Source: Paracoccaceae bacterium (GTDB lineage: Bacteria; Pseudomonadota; Alphaproteobacteria; Rhodobacterales; Rhodobacteraceae). Taken from it: 62,492 bases of DNA. This document shows, one piece after another, positions 23,174 through 32,737 of this stretch. The notes below the pieces were generated by a model that had not been told where the DNA came from, made no database searches, and saw only the letters and a list, made by a program, of their open reading frames with translations. The DNA lies in the NCBI GenBank assembly GCA_028284705.1, contig JANQRE010000037.1, forward strand, positions 1 through 62,492. The letters run 5' to 3'. Within the stretch, counting starts at the first letter, position 1, and every line of letters starts with the position of its first letter. A program made the position numbers and the translations under genes.

Positions 23174-26103
23174 GGCTTCCGTCTGGCGGTCAGATCAACC
23201 GCGAAAACCCGGTGCAATTCCGCTTCCAAGGCCAACACTATCGCGGCTTTGAAGGCGATACGCTGGCCTCCGCGCTGTTGGCGAACGACATCCGACTGGT
23301 CGGGCGCTCGTTCAAATATCATCGCCCGCGCGGGATCATGTCCGATGGCAGCCAGGAGCCCAATGGGTTGGTCGAACTCCATCGCGGCAACCAGATCACT
23401 CCCAATGTGCGGGTGACAACGCAGGAGCTGCATTCCGGTATCAATGCCTATGCGCAGAACTATTGGGGTTCGCTTGAACGCGATGTTCTGGGGTTGAACG
23501 ATCTTATCGCACCGTTTCTAAGTGCCGGGTTTTACTACAAAACCTTCATGTGGCCGCGCAGTTTCTGGGAAAAGGTGTACGAGCCTTTCATCCGTCGCGC
23601 CGCCGGGCTTGGTCGCCTCTCCATGGAGAGCAACACAGATCAGTACGACAAAGCCTTCGCTTTTTGTGACGTGCTGGTGATCGGCGGTGGTCCGGCAGGT
23701 CTGATGGCGGCTTTGACCGCCGCGCGGGCCGGGGCGGATGTGATCCTTGCGGATGAGGATTTCCGGTTTGGCGGGCGCCTGAATTCGGAAACCCACGAGA
23801 TCGACGGCAAACCCGGCGCGCTCTGGGCCGAGGAGATGGTCGCCAAGCTCGCCGAGATGGACAATGTCCGCCTCATGCCGCGCACCACGGTCACCGGCGC
23901 CTATGACGGCGGCACCTTTGGCGCGGTCGAGCGTGTGGCGCATCATTTGCCCTCCATCCCTGAGGATGCCCCGCTCGAGACGTTCTGGCGAATCGTCGCC
24001 AAAGCCTCCATATATGCTGCCGGCGCGATGGAGCGCCCGATTGCCTTCCGCAACAATGACCGCCCCGGTGTGATGATGGCCTCTGCCGTGCGCGGCTATG
24101 TGAACCGCTATGGTGTCGCCCCGGGCAAACGCATCGCGATCTTCGGCAATAATGACGACGCCTTCCGAACCGCGCGGGATCTGCACGCCGCGGGTGTGAC
24201 GGTCACTGGCTATATCGACAGCCGCGCGGATGCCGAGATCACCGGCGATTTCCCGATCCACTTAGGTGCCGTGGTAACCGACACGATCGGGCGCAAAGGC
24301 ATCGACGCGATCAAGATCACCCGCCCAAGTGGTGAGCTGCGCGTCGATGCCGATTGCCTTGCCGTGTCGGGCGGTTGGAACCCGACCGTGCATCTGACCT
24401 GCCACATGAACGGCCGCCCGCAATGGAATGAAAACATTGCCGCTTTCATCCCGGTGCCAGGCATGATCCCCGGCATGGAAGTGGCGGGCGCGGCAGGCGG
24501 CACTTTTTCCACCCATGGCTGTCTGAAATCCGGAATCTTCCGTGCGAAGGAAGTGATGAAGGCACTCGGTGTCACGGCGCGCGCGCCGACATGTCCCGAA
24601 GCCGAGGATGCGCCGACGAAGATCACGCCGCTTTGGGCCGTGCCCGGCAAAGGTCGTGCCTGGCTCGATTTCCAGAATGATGTGACGGTGAAGGACGTAA
24701 AGCTCGCCGCGCAGGAGAACTTCCGCTCCGTCGAGCATATGAAACGCTACACCACGCAGGGCATGGCGCCGGATCAGGGAAAAAACAGCAATGTCAATGC
24801 GTTGGCGGTGCTGGCGGATGCGACCGACCGGTCGATCCCGGAGACCGGCACCACCACGTTCCGCCCGCCTTACACGCCGGTCTCTGTTGCCGCCATGGGC
24901 GCCTATGCGCAAGGCGACGGCTTCGCGCCGCAACGCTTCACGACCTCTCACGCGCAATCCATCGGCATGGGCGCGCCGATGATCGAGGCGGGGCTTTGGT
25001 ATCGGCCCAGCTATTTCCCACGCACGGGCGAGACCCATTGGCGGCAGTCCTGTGATCGCGAGGTTGGATATGTGCGCGAGAGTGTCGGCGTCTGTGATGT
25101 CTCGACCCTTGGTAAGATCGACATCCAAGGCCCTGACGCGGCTGAGTTTTTGGATTTCGTCTACACCAACACGTTCTCGACCCTGAAAGAGGTGCGCGTG
25201 CGCTACGGGCTGATGCTTCGCGAAGACGGGTTCGTCATGGATGACGGCACCACGGCGCGGCTTGGGGCCAATCATTATGTGATGACCACGACGACCGCCG
25301 CGGCGGGCCATGTGATGCGGCATCTGGAATTTGTCTCGCAGGTTTTGCGCCCTGACTTGGATGTAAATTTCATCTCTGTCACCGAACAATGGGCGCAATT
25401 TGCGGTGGCCGGTCCGAAATCACGAGACCTGCTGAACGATCTGCTCGACAAGCCCATCGATGACAAAAGCTTCCCGTTCATGGGGTGCGGTGCGGTGTCG
25501 ATCGGTGGGATCGCGGGACGGCTCTTCCGCATCTCCTTCTCGGGCGAACATGCCTATGAGGTCGCCGTTCCCTCCCGCTACGGGGCGAGCTTGTTCGCGC
25601 ATCTCGTTGATGCGGCAGAGAAAATCGGCGGCGGGGCTTACGGGATGGAAGCGCTGAATGTGCTCAGGATCGAGAAGGGCTTCATCACCCATGCCGAAAT
25701 CCACGGCCGTGTGACCGCGTTCGATATTGGTATGGAGCGCATGGTTTCCGCCAAGAAGGATTGTATCGGCAAAACCGCTGCGCAGCGGGAAGCACTCATC
25801 GCTCCCGACCGGGACCGCCTCGTGGGATTAAAGCCCGTCGGTGCGGTGAAGGAGATGAATGCCGGTGCGTTTGTGTTTGATTTGGATGATGCGCCAACGC
25901 GCGAGAACCAGCAGGGCTACACGACCTCTGTTTGCTTCTCGCCGACGTTAGAGACGACCCTGGCGCTTGCTTTTGTACGCGGCGGAGCAACGCGGCATGG
26001 GGAGCAGATGAAACTTGTCGATCACCTGCGCGATGTGACGACGACCGTGGAAATCTGCGACCCGGTGTTCTTCGATTCCGATGGAGGACGTGCCCGTGGT
26101 TGA
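23170..26103 (+). CDS. soxA: Sarcosine oxidase alpha subunit
   Basis: A 977-residue protein with three parts. Residues 1-80 are a ferredoxin-like domain without the iron-sulfur cysteines (FKYHRPRGIMSDGSQEPNG). The middle is an NAD-binding disulfide-reductase-like domain with VIGGGPAGLMAALTAARAGA near 173. The last 400 residues are an aminomethyltransferase (GcvT-like) folate-binding domain. Length and order match the family. It makes 5,10-methylene-tetrahydrofolate from the sarcosine methyl group. It overlaps soxD by 4 bp and soxG by 23 bp. Confidence 0.96.
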   Translation: MRLPSGGQINRENPVQFRFQGQHYRGFEGDTLASALLANDIRLVGRSFKYHRPRGIMSDGSQEPNGLVELHRGNQITPNVRVTTQELHSGINAYAQNYWGSLERDVLGLNDLIAPFLSAGFYYKTFMWPRSFWEKVYEPFIRRAAGLGRLSMESNTDQYDKAFAFCDVLVIGGGPAGLMAALTAARAGADVILADEDFRFGGRLNSETHEIDGKPGALWAEEMVAKLAEMDNVRLMPRTTVTGAYDGGTFGAVERVAHHLPSIPEDAPLETFWRIVAKASIYAAGAMERPIAFRNNDRPGVMMASAVRGYVNRYGVAPGKRIAIFGNNDDAFRTARDLHAAGVTVTGYIDSRADAEITGDFPIHLGAVVTDTIGRKGIDAIKITRPSGELRVDADCLAVSGGWNPTVHLTCHMNGRPQWNENIAAFIPVPGMIPGMEVAGAAGGTFSTHGCLKSGIFRAKEVMKALGVTARAPTCPEAEDAPTKITPLWAVPGKGRAWLDFQNDVTVKDVKLAAQENFRSVEHMKRYTTQGMAPDQGKNSNVNALAVLADATDRSIPETGTTTFRPPYTPVSVAAMGAYAQGDGFAPQRFTTSHAQSIGMGAPMIEAGLWYRPSYFPRTGETHWRQSCDREVGYVRESVGVCDVSTLGKIDIQGPDAAEFLDFVYTNTFSTLKEVRVRYGLMLREDGFVMDDGTTARLGANHYVMTTTTAAAGHVMRHLEFVSQVLRPDLDVNFISVTEQWAQFAVAGPKSRDLLNDLLDKPIDDKSFPFMGCGAVSIGGIAGRLFRISFSGEHAYEVAVPSRYGASLFAHLVDAAEKIGGGAYGMEALNVLRIEKGFITHAEIHGRVTAFDIGMERMVSAKKDCIGKTAAQREALIAPDRDRLVGLKPVGAVKEMNAGAFVFDLDDAPTRENQQGYTTSVCFSPTLETTLALAFVRGGATRHGEQMKLVDHLRDVTTTVEICDPVFFDSDGGRARG

Positions 26104-26629
26104 TCTGATTGCAAAATCCCCGGCAGAGGGACTTCTTCCGGTCACCCATGGCGATCTCACGCTGCGGGAACTTGTGCATGACAGCATCACCTCCGTCGCG
26201 CCGTTCAACGGCAAGGAAAAGACGGTCTCCACTGCGCTGAAAAGAACCGTGGGTGCGGGTCTGCCGGATGTCGGTCGGTTGCTCGCGGGTGACAAGGGCG
26301 AGGTTCTCTGGTCCGGGCACGGCCAGTATTTCGTGCTGAACGGCAAGGTGGGCAAGGTGAATGCCGCTGTCACCGATCAATCCGATGCGTGGACCTGCGT
26401 TGCACTCGAGGGACCAGGCGCAAGGGACGTGCTCGCCCGGCTTTGCCCGTTGAACTTCGGAGCCATGAATGAGGGCGACGTGGCCCGCTCCCTGATCGGG
26501 CATATGTCGGCGATCATCATCGCCCGCTCGGACGGGTATGACCTGATGGTCTTCCGCGCCTTTGCCAAAACGCTGGTGCATGAGGTTGCGCAAGCCATGC
26601 GCTCCGTCGCCGCGCAAGCTAGACTTTGA
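26081..26629 (+). CDS. soxG: Sarcosine oxidase gamma subunit
   Basis: A 182-residue protein of the gamma-subunit family, a small GcvT-related fold: DQSDAWTCVALEGPGARDVL, LCPLNFGAMNEGDVARSLIG and the end VFRAFAKTLVHEVAQAMRSV are typical. It starts 23 bp before the soxA stop. The next gene, dnaG, starts 26 bp after it, but belongs to another function. Confidence 0.9.
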   Translation: MEDVPVVDLIAKSPAEGLLPVTHGDLTLRELVHDSITSVAPFNGKEKTVSTALKRTVGAGLPDVGRLLAGDKGEVLWSGHGQYFVLNGKVGKVNAAVTDQSDAWTCVALEGPGARDVLARLCPLNFGAMNEGDVARSLIGHMSAIIIARSDGYDLMVFRAFAKTLVHEVAQAMRSVAAQARL

Positions 26630-26654
26630 GGCGCCGCGCCCCGATATTACACCC

Positions 26655-28589
26655 ATGAGTCTACCGCCCGGGTTCTTGGACGAATTGAGGTCTCGCAGTT
26701 CGATCGCGCAAGTGGTCGGGCGAAAAGTCATGTGGGATCAGCGCAAGTCGAACCAGGCGAAGGGCGACATGTGGGCGCCATGTCCCTTCCATCAGGAAAA
26801 AACCGCATCGTTCCACGTGGATGACCAGAAGGGGTATTACTACTGCTTCGGCTGCCACGCGAAAGGCGACGCGATTGGTTTTGTGAAAGAGACCGAGAAT
26901 GTCTCCTTCATGGAGGCGGTCGAAATCCTTGCGCGCGAGGCGGGCATGCAGATGCCCGCCCGCGATCCCCGTGCGCAGGAGAAGGCGGATAAGCGCACCA
27001 AGCTGGCGGATGTGATGGAGCAGGCGGTGCAGTTCTTCCGCCTGCAACTGAAGACCAATGCCGGGGCGCAGGCGCGAGACTATCTGGCGGGGCGGGGCTT
27101 TGATGCGGCGCGGCTCGATCGCTGGGAGATCGGTTTCGCGCCGGAGGGCTGGCAGAACCTTTGGGATCACCTGACCGGCAAGAATGTCTCGGAGGATTTG
27201 ATCCTCGGGGCGGGGCTCGCGAAACCGTCCAATCAGGGCAAGAAGCCCTATGACACGTTCCGCAACCGGATCATGTTCCCGATCCGCGATGCGCGTGGGC
27301 GGTGCATCGCCTTTGGCGGACGGGCGATGGATCCGTCGGACAATGCGAAATACCTGAACTCGCCCGAAACTGAGCTCTTCGATAAGGGCCGGAGCCTTTA
27401 CAACCACGGACCTGCGCGAGAGGCCGCAGGCAAAGGCCAGCCCTTGATCGTCGCTGAAGGTTACATGGATGTCATCGCGCTCGCTTCCGCCGGGTTCGAC
27501 GCCGCCGTGGCGCCCCTCGGCACCGCGGTGACGGAACCGCAACTGGAGCTAATGTGGCGCATTTCGCCGGAGCCGATCATCGCTCTGGACGGCGACACCG
27601 CAGGCTTGCGTGCGGCCATGCGCCTTATCGATCTGGCGCTCCCAATGCTCGCGCCGGAGAAGTCGCTTCGGTTCTGCATTCTGCCCGAAGGACAGGACCC
27701 CGACGATCTGTTGAAGGCCAAAGGCGTTGCGGAAATGCGCAAGCTTCTCGAGAGCGCGCGACCGTTGGTGCATCTGTTGTGGCAGCGCGAAACCGAAGGC
27801 AAAATCTTCGACAGCCCGGAGCGCAAGGCGGCACTTGATCAGGCCTTGCGCAAAGCGCTGGCAAGGATTGGTGATGTGGGATTGCGCAACCATTATGCGC
27901 ATGAGATCAAAGGCTTGCGCGCCGAGCTTTTCAACACGAACCGGCAGAAGCGGGATCGCGGCGCATGGCAGCCGCGCGGTAAGTTCCAGCCGCGACAAGT
28001 GCCGCTCGCCAGCACCAAGAACTCGCTTTTGGCCCGCTCCGCGGATGTCGAAGAGCGGGTGCGCGAGGCGGTCATCCTCGCCATTCTCGTCGCGCATCCG
28101 ACGCTGATCTCAGAATTCCTTGGGGACCTCGAAACCCTCGAACTTCATGGGCAGGATCATCGTGCGATCCTTGCAGGTCTCTTGCGTCATGCGGACGAAA
28201 CAGAACCTGACCGATTGCGCCACATCCTGGAGGCAGAAATCGGCGCGCCGCCCCTTGAAAAGCTCTGGTCGCTGAGCCATGTGCAAATCGCACCGGCGGT
28301 GCGTGCGGGGGCTGCCGAGGATTTGACCCGCATGACACTGGCTGAAGAGCTTGCAAAACTGGAAGCGCGCCGTGGCGTGCAACGCGAAGTGGCCGACGCC
28401 GTCGAAGACCTGGAAGGTGTCGCGGATGAGGGGCTGACATGGCGCGTTGGACAGGCTGCTGAGGCGTTGAACAAAGTTGGCAAGACCACACTGTCGGATG
28501 GGTTGGAGGACGGAGAAGACCGCTCTGCGATGTCCGACTACCTGCAAAGCCTCATCGATGGTGAGGTTTGGGTAAAGAAATCAAGGTAA
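26655..28589 (+). CDS. dnaG: DNA primase
   Basis: The start at 26655 (644 residues, MSLPPGFLDELRSRSSIAQV) is the usual DnaG N-terminus; an in-frame ATG 93 bp earlier lies inside soxG. The zinc finger is Cys43-x2-His46 with Cys64-x2-Cys67. The TOPRIM domain has VAEGYMDVIAL and ALDGDTAG. The C-terminal region binds DnaB. It makes RNA primers for replication. Only 26 bp separate it from soxG, so some read-through transcription is likely. rpoD follows after 116 bp, the usual dnaG-rpoD pairing. Confidence 0.96.
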   Translation: MSLPPGFLDELRSRSSIAQVVGRKVMWDQRKSNQAKGDMWAPCPFHQEKTASFHVDDQKGYYYCFGCHAKGDAIGFVKETENVSFMEAVEILAREAGMQMPARDPRAQEKADKRTKLADVMEQAVQFFRLQLKTNAGAQARDYLAGRGFDAARLDRWEIGFAPEGWQNLWDHLTGKNVSEDLILGAGLAKPSNQGKKPYDTFRNRIMFPIRDARGRCIAFGGRAMDPSDNAKYLNSPETELFDKGRSLYNHGPAREAAGKGQPLIVAEGYMDVIALASAGFDAAVAPLGTAVTEPQLELMWRISPEPIIALDGDTAGLRAAMRLIDLALPMLAPEKSLRFCILPEGQDPDDLLKAKGVAEMRKLLESARPLVHLLWQRETEGKIFDSPERKAALDQALRKALARIGDVGLRNHYAHEIKGLRAELFNTNRQKRDRGAWQPRGKFQPRQVPLASTKNSLLARSADVEERVREAVILAILVAHPTLISEFLGDLETLELHGQDHRAILAGLLRHADETEPDRLRHILEAEIGAPPLEKLWSLSHVQIAPAVRAGAAEDLTRMTLAEELAKLEARRGVQREVADAVEDLEGVADEGLTWRVGQAAEALNKVGKTTLSDGLEDGEDRSAMSDYLQSLIDGEVWVKKSR

Positions 28590-28610
28590 ACACCCGCGCA
28601 CTATCGGGAT

Positions 28611-28652
28611 GCGAATCAGTGTGATTCGCGGTATTGATTCGGTAGTGATTCG
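28611..28652 (+). promoter_or_regulatory. Cluster of four GANTC (CcrM) sites in front of rpoD
   Basis: GAATC at 28613-28617 and GATTC at 28623-28627, 28636-28640 and 28647-28651 lie within 39 bp. The first two sit in a perfect palindrome, GCGAATCA-GTG-TGATTCGC (28611-28629), and TGATTCG occurs three times. The rpoD start codon is 54 bp downstream. In alphaproteobacteria GANTC is methylated by CcrM and read by GcrA and other regulators. Presence is seen; regulation is inferred. Confidence 0.65.
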
Positions 28653-28705
28653 CGCCATGTATGACATGGCATAGACCATCGCGCTTCGAGCATGAGGAGA
28701 GCCCC

Positions 28706-30691
28706 ATGGCCCCGAAAGACACAGACGATCAGAAACAGGAACGGGAAGACGCGGCACAAGGCCTGGATATGAGCCAGGCGGCTGTCAAAAAGATGATCGC
28801 TGAGGCGCGAACGCGGGGCTACATCACCTACGATCAGCTCAATCAGGTGCTGCCGCCGGATCAGGTGTCGTCCGAACAGATTGAAGACGTGATGTCGATG
28901 CTCTCGGAAATGGGCATCAACATCATCGAAGACGAAGAGGCCGAGGAAGAAGAGGCGAAATCCGGCGAGCTGGTGCAGACCTCACAATCCAAAGATGTTG
29001 TCGTTGCCACGACCGAGACGGAAAAACTCGACCGCACCGACGATCCGGTGCGGATGTATTTGCGCGAAATGGGCTCGGTCGAATTGCTGAGCCGCGAAGG
29101 CGAGATTGCCATCGCAAAACGTATCGAAGCAGGCCGCAACACGATGATTGCGGGGCTGTGCGAAAGCCCGCTAACCTTCCAGGCGATTACGATCTGGCGG
29201 GACGAACTTCTCAATGAAGACATCCTGTTGCGCGACGTTATTGATCTTGAAACGACCTTCGGCAACTCGATGGATGAGGACGGCGAGGAAGAGATCGTCG
29301 CGGCCCCTGCCAACGATGGTGCAGCCCCGGCGCAAGAGAAGGAAGAAGAGCCAGAGGTCGATGCGGACGGCAACCCGATCGTCAAGGATGACGATGAGGA
29401 TGACGAGGACGAACAGGCCAACATGTCGCTCGCCGCGATGGAAGCCGCCCTGAAACCGCGCGTGCTGGAAACGCTTGATCTGATCGCACGCGACTACACG
29501 AAGCTTTCCGAGATGCAGGACATGCGGATTTCCGCGGCTCTGAACCACGACGACACCTTCACCAAGAAGGAAGAGAAGGCGTATCAGAAGCTGCGGCAGG
29601 AAATCGTGGAACTGGTGAACTCGCTGCATCTGCACAACAACCGGATCGAGGCGCTGATCGACCAGCTTTACGGCATCAATCGCCGCATCATGTCCATCGA
29701 CTCGAACATGGTGAAACTGGCCGACCAGGCCCGCATCAACCGTCGTGAATTCATCGACGAATATCGTGGTTACGAGCTTGATCCCGGCTGGGTCGACCGC
29801 ATCGCTGAGAAAACTGGGCGTGGCTGGACCGCGCTCATTGATCGGTCCCGCGAGAAGGTCGAGGATTTGCGCGCCGAGATGGCGCAGGTCGGTCAATATG
29901 TGGGCGTCGACATCACCGAATTCCGCCGCATCGTCCAGCAGGTCCAGAAGGGTGAGAAAGAGGCCCGTCAGGCCAAAAAGGAAATGGTCGAGGCGAACCT
30001 GCGTCTGGTGATCTCGATTGCCAAGAAATACACGAACCGTGGCTTACAATTCCTTGATCTTATTCAGGAAGGTAATATCGGCCTGATGAAGGCCGTGGAC
30101 AAATTCGAGTATCGCCGCGGCTACAAGTTTTCCACCTACGCGACCTGGTGGATCCGCCAGGCGATCACCCGCTCGATCGCCGACCAAGCCCGCACGATCC
30201 GCATTCCGGTCCACATGATCGAGACGATCAACAAGCTGGTCCGCACCGGACGCCAGATGCTGCATGAGATCGGTCGCGAGCCGACGCCGGAGGAGCTCGC
30301 AGAAAAGCTGCAAATGCCGCTGGAGAAGGTGCGCAAGGTGATGAAGATCGCCAAGGAGCCGATCTCTCTGGAGACGCCGATTGGCGATGAGGAAGATTCT
30401 CAGCTCGGCGATTTCATCGAGGATAAGAACGCGGTCCTACCCCTCGACAGCGCCATTCAGGAGAACCTCAAAGAAACCACGACCCGCGTGCTGGCCTCGC
30501 TCACGCCGCGCGAAGAACGCGTGCTGCGTATGCGCTTCGGTATCGGCATGAACACCGACCACACGCTGGAAGAAGTTGGCCAGCAGTTCTCCGTGACGCG
30601 CGAGCGTATCCGCCAGATTGAGGCGAAAGCTCTTCGGAAGTTGAAACATCCCAGTCGGAGCCGGAAGCTGCGGAGTTTCCTGGATCAGTAG
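28706..30691 (+). CDS. rpoD: RNA polymerase sigma factor RpoD (sigma 70)
   Basis: The start at 28706 gives 661 residues with GAGGAGAG upstream. Region 1.1 at the start ([19 protein letters not shown]), an acidic non-conserved region at about 205-240, region 2 ([17 protein letters not shown]) and region 4.2 ([20 protein letters not shown]) are all present, ending [10 protein letters not shown]. It is the primary sigma factor. The upstream GANTC cluster suggests cell-cycle control. It follows dnaG on the same strand. Confidence 0.97.
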   Translation: MAPKDTDDQKQEREDAAQGLDMSQAAVKKMIAEARTRGYITYDQLNQVLPPDQVSSEQIEDVMSMLSEMGINIIEDEEAEEEEAKSGELVQTSQSKDVVVATTETEKLDRTDDPVRMYLREMGSVELLSREGEIAIAKRIEAGRNTMIAGLCESPLTFQAITIWRDELLNEDILLRDVIDLETTFGNSMDEDGEEEIVAAPANDGAAPAQEKEEEPEVDADGNPIVKDDDEDDEDEQANMSLAAMEAALKPRVLETLDLIARDYTKLSEMQDMRISAALNHDDTFTKKEEKAYQKLRQEIVELVNSLHLHNNRIEALIDQLYGINRRIMSIDSNMVKLADQARINRREFIDEYRGYELDPGWVDRIAEKTGRGWTALIDRSREKVEDLRAEMAQVGQYVGVDITEFRRIVQQVQKGEKEARQAKKEMVEANLRLVISIAKKYTNRGLQFLDLIQEGNIGLMKAVDKFEYRRGYKFSTYATWWIRQAITRSIADQARTIRIPVHMIETINKLVRTGRQMLHEIGREPTPEELAEKLQMPLEKVRKVMKIAKEPISLETPIGDEEDSQLGDFIEDKNAVLPLDSAIQENLKETTTRVLASLTPREERVLRMRFGIGMNTDHTLEEVGQQFSVTRERIRQIEAKALRKLKHPSRSRKLRSFLDQ

Positions 30692-30719
30692 GGCCATTTG
30701 ATCGGTCGGAATTGCAGAG

Positions 30720-30995
30720 ATGTCACTTCTTTCAAGACTTTTTGGTGGGTCGGGTGGATCGAATAAAAAAACCGAAAGCGTTGATTATCACGAATTCCGC
30801 ATCACGCCTGAGCCGATGAAAGAAGGCGCGCGATATCGGTTGTCAGCGCGGATTGAAAAGGAAATCGGTGGCGAGACCAAAGCGCACAAACTGGTGCGGG
30901 CCGACCTGCTGGACAGCAGGGAGGATGCCGTTGAGGCCTCAATCCACAAGGCCAAGCAGATGATCGACGAACAGGGCGATCGGATTTTTAGCTGA
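30720..30995 (+). CDS. HlyU-family protein
   Basis: A 91-residue protein that starts MSLLSRLFGGSGGSNKK and has YHEFRITPEPMKEGARYRLS and then VRADLLDSREDAVEASIHKA, the pattern of alphaproteobacterial proteins in the HlyU family (Pfam HlyU). It is named after a Vibrio haemolysin regulator, but the resemblance does not prove DNA binding. It lies 28 bp after rpoD and may be co-transcribed with it. Confidence 0.8.
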   Translation: MSLLSRLFGGSGGSNKKTESVDYHEFRITPEPMKEGARYRLSARIEKEIGGETKAHKLVRADLLDSREDAVEASIHKAKQMIDEQGDRIFS

Positions 30996-31000
30996 TCCCA

Positions 31001-31414
31001 ATGGCGATGAGCTCCAACTTTATGATTTCAACCGCAGGCCCCGGCCTCTACGAATTCACCCGTGACGTCGCCGCGTGGGTCACAGGAACTGGTATCCTCA
31101 CCCTCTTCGTTCGTCACACCTCCTGCTCGCTCGTCATTCAGGAAAACGCTGACCCGGAGGTGCAGACCGATCTGCAGAATTTCTTCCACCGGCTGGTGCC
31201 GCCAACCACCGATCCCTCCATGTCTTACCTGACCCACACCTACGAGGGTCCAGACGACATGCCCGCGCATATCAAGGCGGCGCTGTTGCCGACCTCGCTG
31301 CAGATTCCTGTCGCCGACGGGCGGCTGCAGCTCGGCACGTGGCAGGGCATTTACCTCTTTGAGCATCGCGACCGACCGCATACCCGCGAGGTGATCGCGA
31401 TGATGACGGGTTAG
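31001..31414 (+). CDS. YjbQ/UPF0047 family protein
   Basis: A 137-residue protein with FVRHTSCSLVIQENADPEVQ, YEGPDDMPAHIKAALL and LGTWQGIYLFEHRDRPHTRE, the three conserved blocks of the YjbQ (UPF0047) family. Conserved His residues in these blocks bind a metal or substrate. E. coli YjbQ has weak thiamine phosphate synthase activity in complementation, but the true role is unsettled. It starts 5 bp after HlyU. Confidence 0.88.
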   Translation: MAMSSNFMISTAGPGLYEFTRDVAAWVTGTGILTLFVRHTSCSLVIQENADPEVQTDLQNFFHRLVPPTTDPSMSYLTHTYEGPDDMPAHIKAALLPTSLQIPVADGRLQLGTWQGIYLFEHRDRPHTREVIAMMTG

Positions 31415-31472
31415 GAGAGAGGCGCGGAATCGGGTAGGCTCGGCACAAACCAGACTTGTCGGGAGAGCCATC

Positions 31473-32003
31473 ATGCGCATTTTGAAGTGGATTTTGGGCA
31501 TTGTTGCGGTCGTAATCGTGGCCTTCATTGCCATCGGAATGATCCTGCCGCGCGAGGTGTCGGTCGCCAGAAGCACCGAGATTTCCGCACCGCCAGAGGC
31601 GATTTTCCCGCATATCAACTCGATGAAGGCGACCGAAGCCTGGTCGCCCTGGTTGTCACTCGATCCCGACAACAAGCTGACCTATTCGGGCCCCGAGGCG
31701 GGCGTGGGCAACAAGCTGGAATGGGCCTCCGACCATCCGAATGTGGGCTCCGGCACACAGGAAATCACTGTCTCCGAGCAGGACAAGCGCGTCGAAACTG
31801 CGCTCGATTTTGGCGATATGGGCACGGCGACAGCGCAATTTCTGCTGGAGCCTTCCGGCGATGTGACGAAGGTCACTTGGGGGTTTACGACGGATATGGG
31901 AGCAGGACCGATTGGTCGCTGGATGGGTCTGATGATGGATAGCTGGGTCGGCGGCGACTATGAGCGCGGGCTCGCGAATTTGAAGGATTTAGTTGAAGGA
32001 TAA
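31473..32003 (+). CDS. SRPBCC-family (START-like) protein with N-terminal anchor
   Basis: A 176-residue protein. Residues about 4-25 are a membrane helix (ILKWILGIVAVVIVAFIAIG), followed by a polyketide-cyclase/START-like domain (EVSVARSTEISAPPEAIFPH, MKATEAWSPWLSLDP). These domains bind hydrophobic ligands in a deep pocket; the ligand is unknown. Probably faces the periplasm, anchored to the inner membrane. The next gene starts 7 bp downstream. Confidence 0.82.
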   Translation: MRILKWILGIVAVVIVAFIAIGMILPREVSVARSTEISAPPEAIFPHINSMKATEAWSPWLSLDPDNKLTYSGPEAGVGNKLEWASDHPNVGSGTQEITVSEQDKRVETALDFGDMGTATAQFLLEPSGDVTKVTWGFTTDMGAGPIGRWMGLMMDSWVGGDYERGLANLKDLVEG

Positions 32004-32010
32004 TTTTCTC

Positions 32011-32502
32011 ATGATTTTTCGTTTATCGATTGCTTTGATGTGTTTCACCGGTGCCGCACATGCGCTTTGCACGGATGCCGAAAAGGTCCTCATGAGCTGC
32101 ACGCTGAAAGGCGGCACCAAGACGCTGGATGTCTGTCATCAGCATGGTGAGGCGCGCTATCGCTATGGGCCGCGGAACGACAATCCTGAACTGGAAATGA
32201 CCGAGTGGATTGGCGATCTGGAATATTACCCGTGGTCCGGCGCCGGCAGTTCGATCTATGAGGAGATCGGGTTCTACAATGGCGATATCCGTTATGCCGT
32301 GTGGACCTCTGTGGATCGCAATCCGGAGGTGAACTATCCATTTCGCGGCGGTGTGACCGTGACGAAAGCCGACCAGACGCTTGCTGATCTCAAATGCGAC
32401 ACGGGCAGCGTGACGGCGCGCATCAATGACCTGTTCGATCAAAAGCAGATCGAAGGGGTCTGCTGGAACGAAGAAACCTTTAGCTGGCGGCTCTGCAACT
32501 AG
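32011..32502 (+). CDS. Secreted hypothetical protein
   Basis: I start at the ATG at 32011 (163 residues) because AAGGA lies about 12 bp upstream and MIFRLSIALMCFTGAAHA is a clear signal peptide; a TTG 18 bp earlier is also possible. The mature protein has cysteines at the start (CTDAEKVLMSC, CHQHGE) and end (KCDTG, CWNEE, LCN) and many Tyr/Trp, which suggests a small disulfide-bonded periplasmic domain. The family is not recognised. It overlaps a convergent small gene by 4 bp. Confidence 0.68.
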   Translation: MIFRLSIALMCFTGAAHALCTDAEKVLMSCTLKGGTKTLDVCHQHGEARYRYGPRNDNPELEMTEWIGDLEYYPWSGAGSSIYEEIGFYNGDIRYAVWTSVDRNPEVNYPFRGGVTVTKADQTLADLKCDTGSVTARINDLFDQKQIEGVCWNEETFSWRLCN

Positions 32503-32699
32503 CTCGGGCGGGGCAAGAGGCCCAGGCGGCGCAGCATTGTCGCGAGGGATCGCTTCTGTTTCGTTACCTGTTCCGCCTCTGACGTGCCCGCCTTGCGGTT
32601 GAACTCATAGACGTCGATGACTTTCTCGGCGCAGCCGCAGGCCTCACCCAAGCCGACCTTGGTATAATAGAACTTCGTGAAGTCTTCCGGCCTTTGCAT
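32499..32699 (-). CDS. Small hypothetical protein
   Basis: A 66-residue protein with two closely spaced cysteines (EACGCAEKV) in an acidic first half and a basic second half (KQKRSLATMLRRLGLLPRPS). No strong ribosome-binding site and no recognised family. It is kept because it fills the space between two gene blocks with good codon use. It sits 38 bp past the end of dctQM on the same strand. Could be spurious. Confidence 0.4.
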   Translation of the reverse strand: MQRPEDFTKFYYTKVGLGEACGCAEKVIDVYEFNRKAGTSEAEQVTKQKRSLATMLRRLGLLPRPS

Positions 32700-32737
32700 G
32701 GAGGCAGCATCGCATGGGTGCTGCCCCCGATGTCAAG

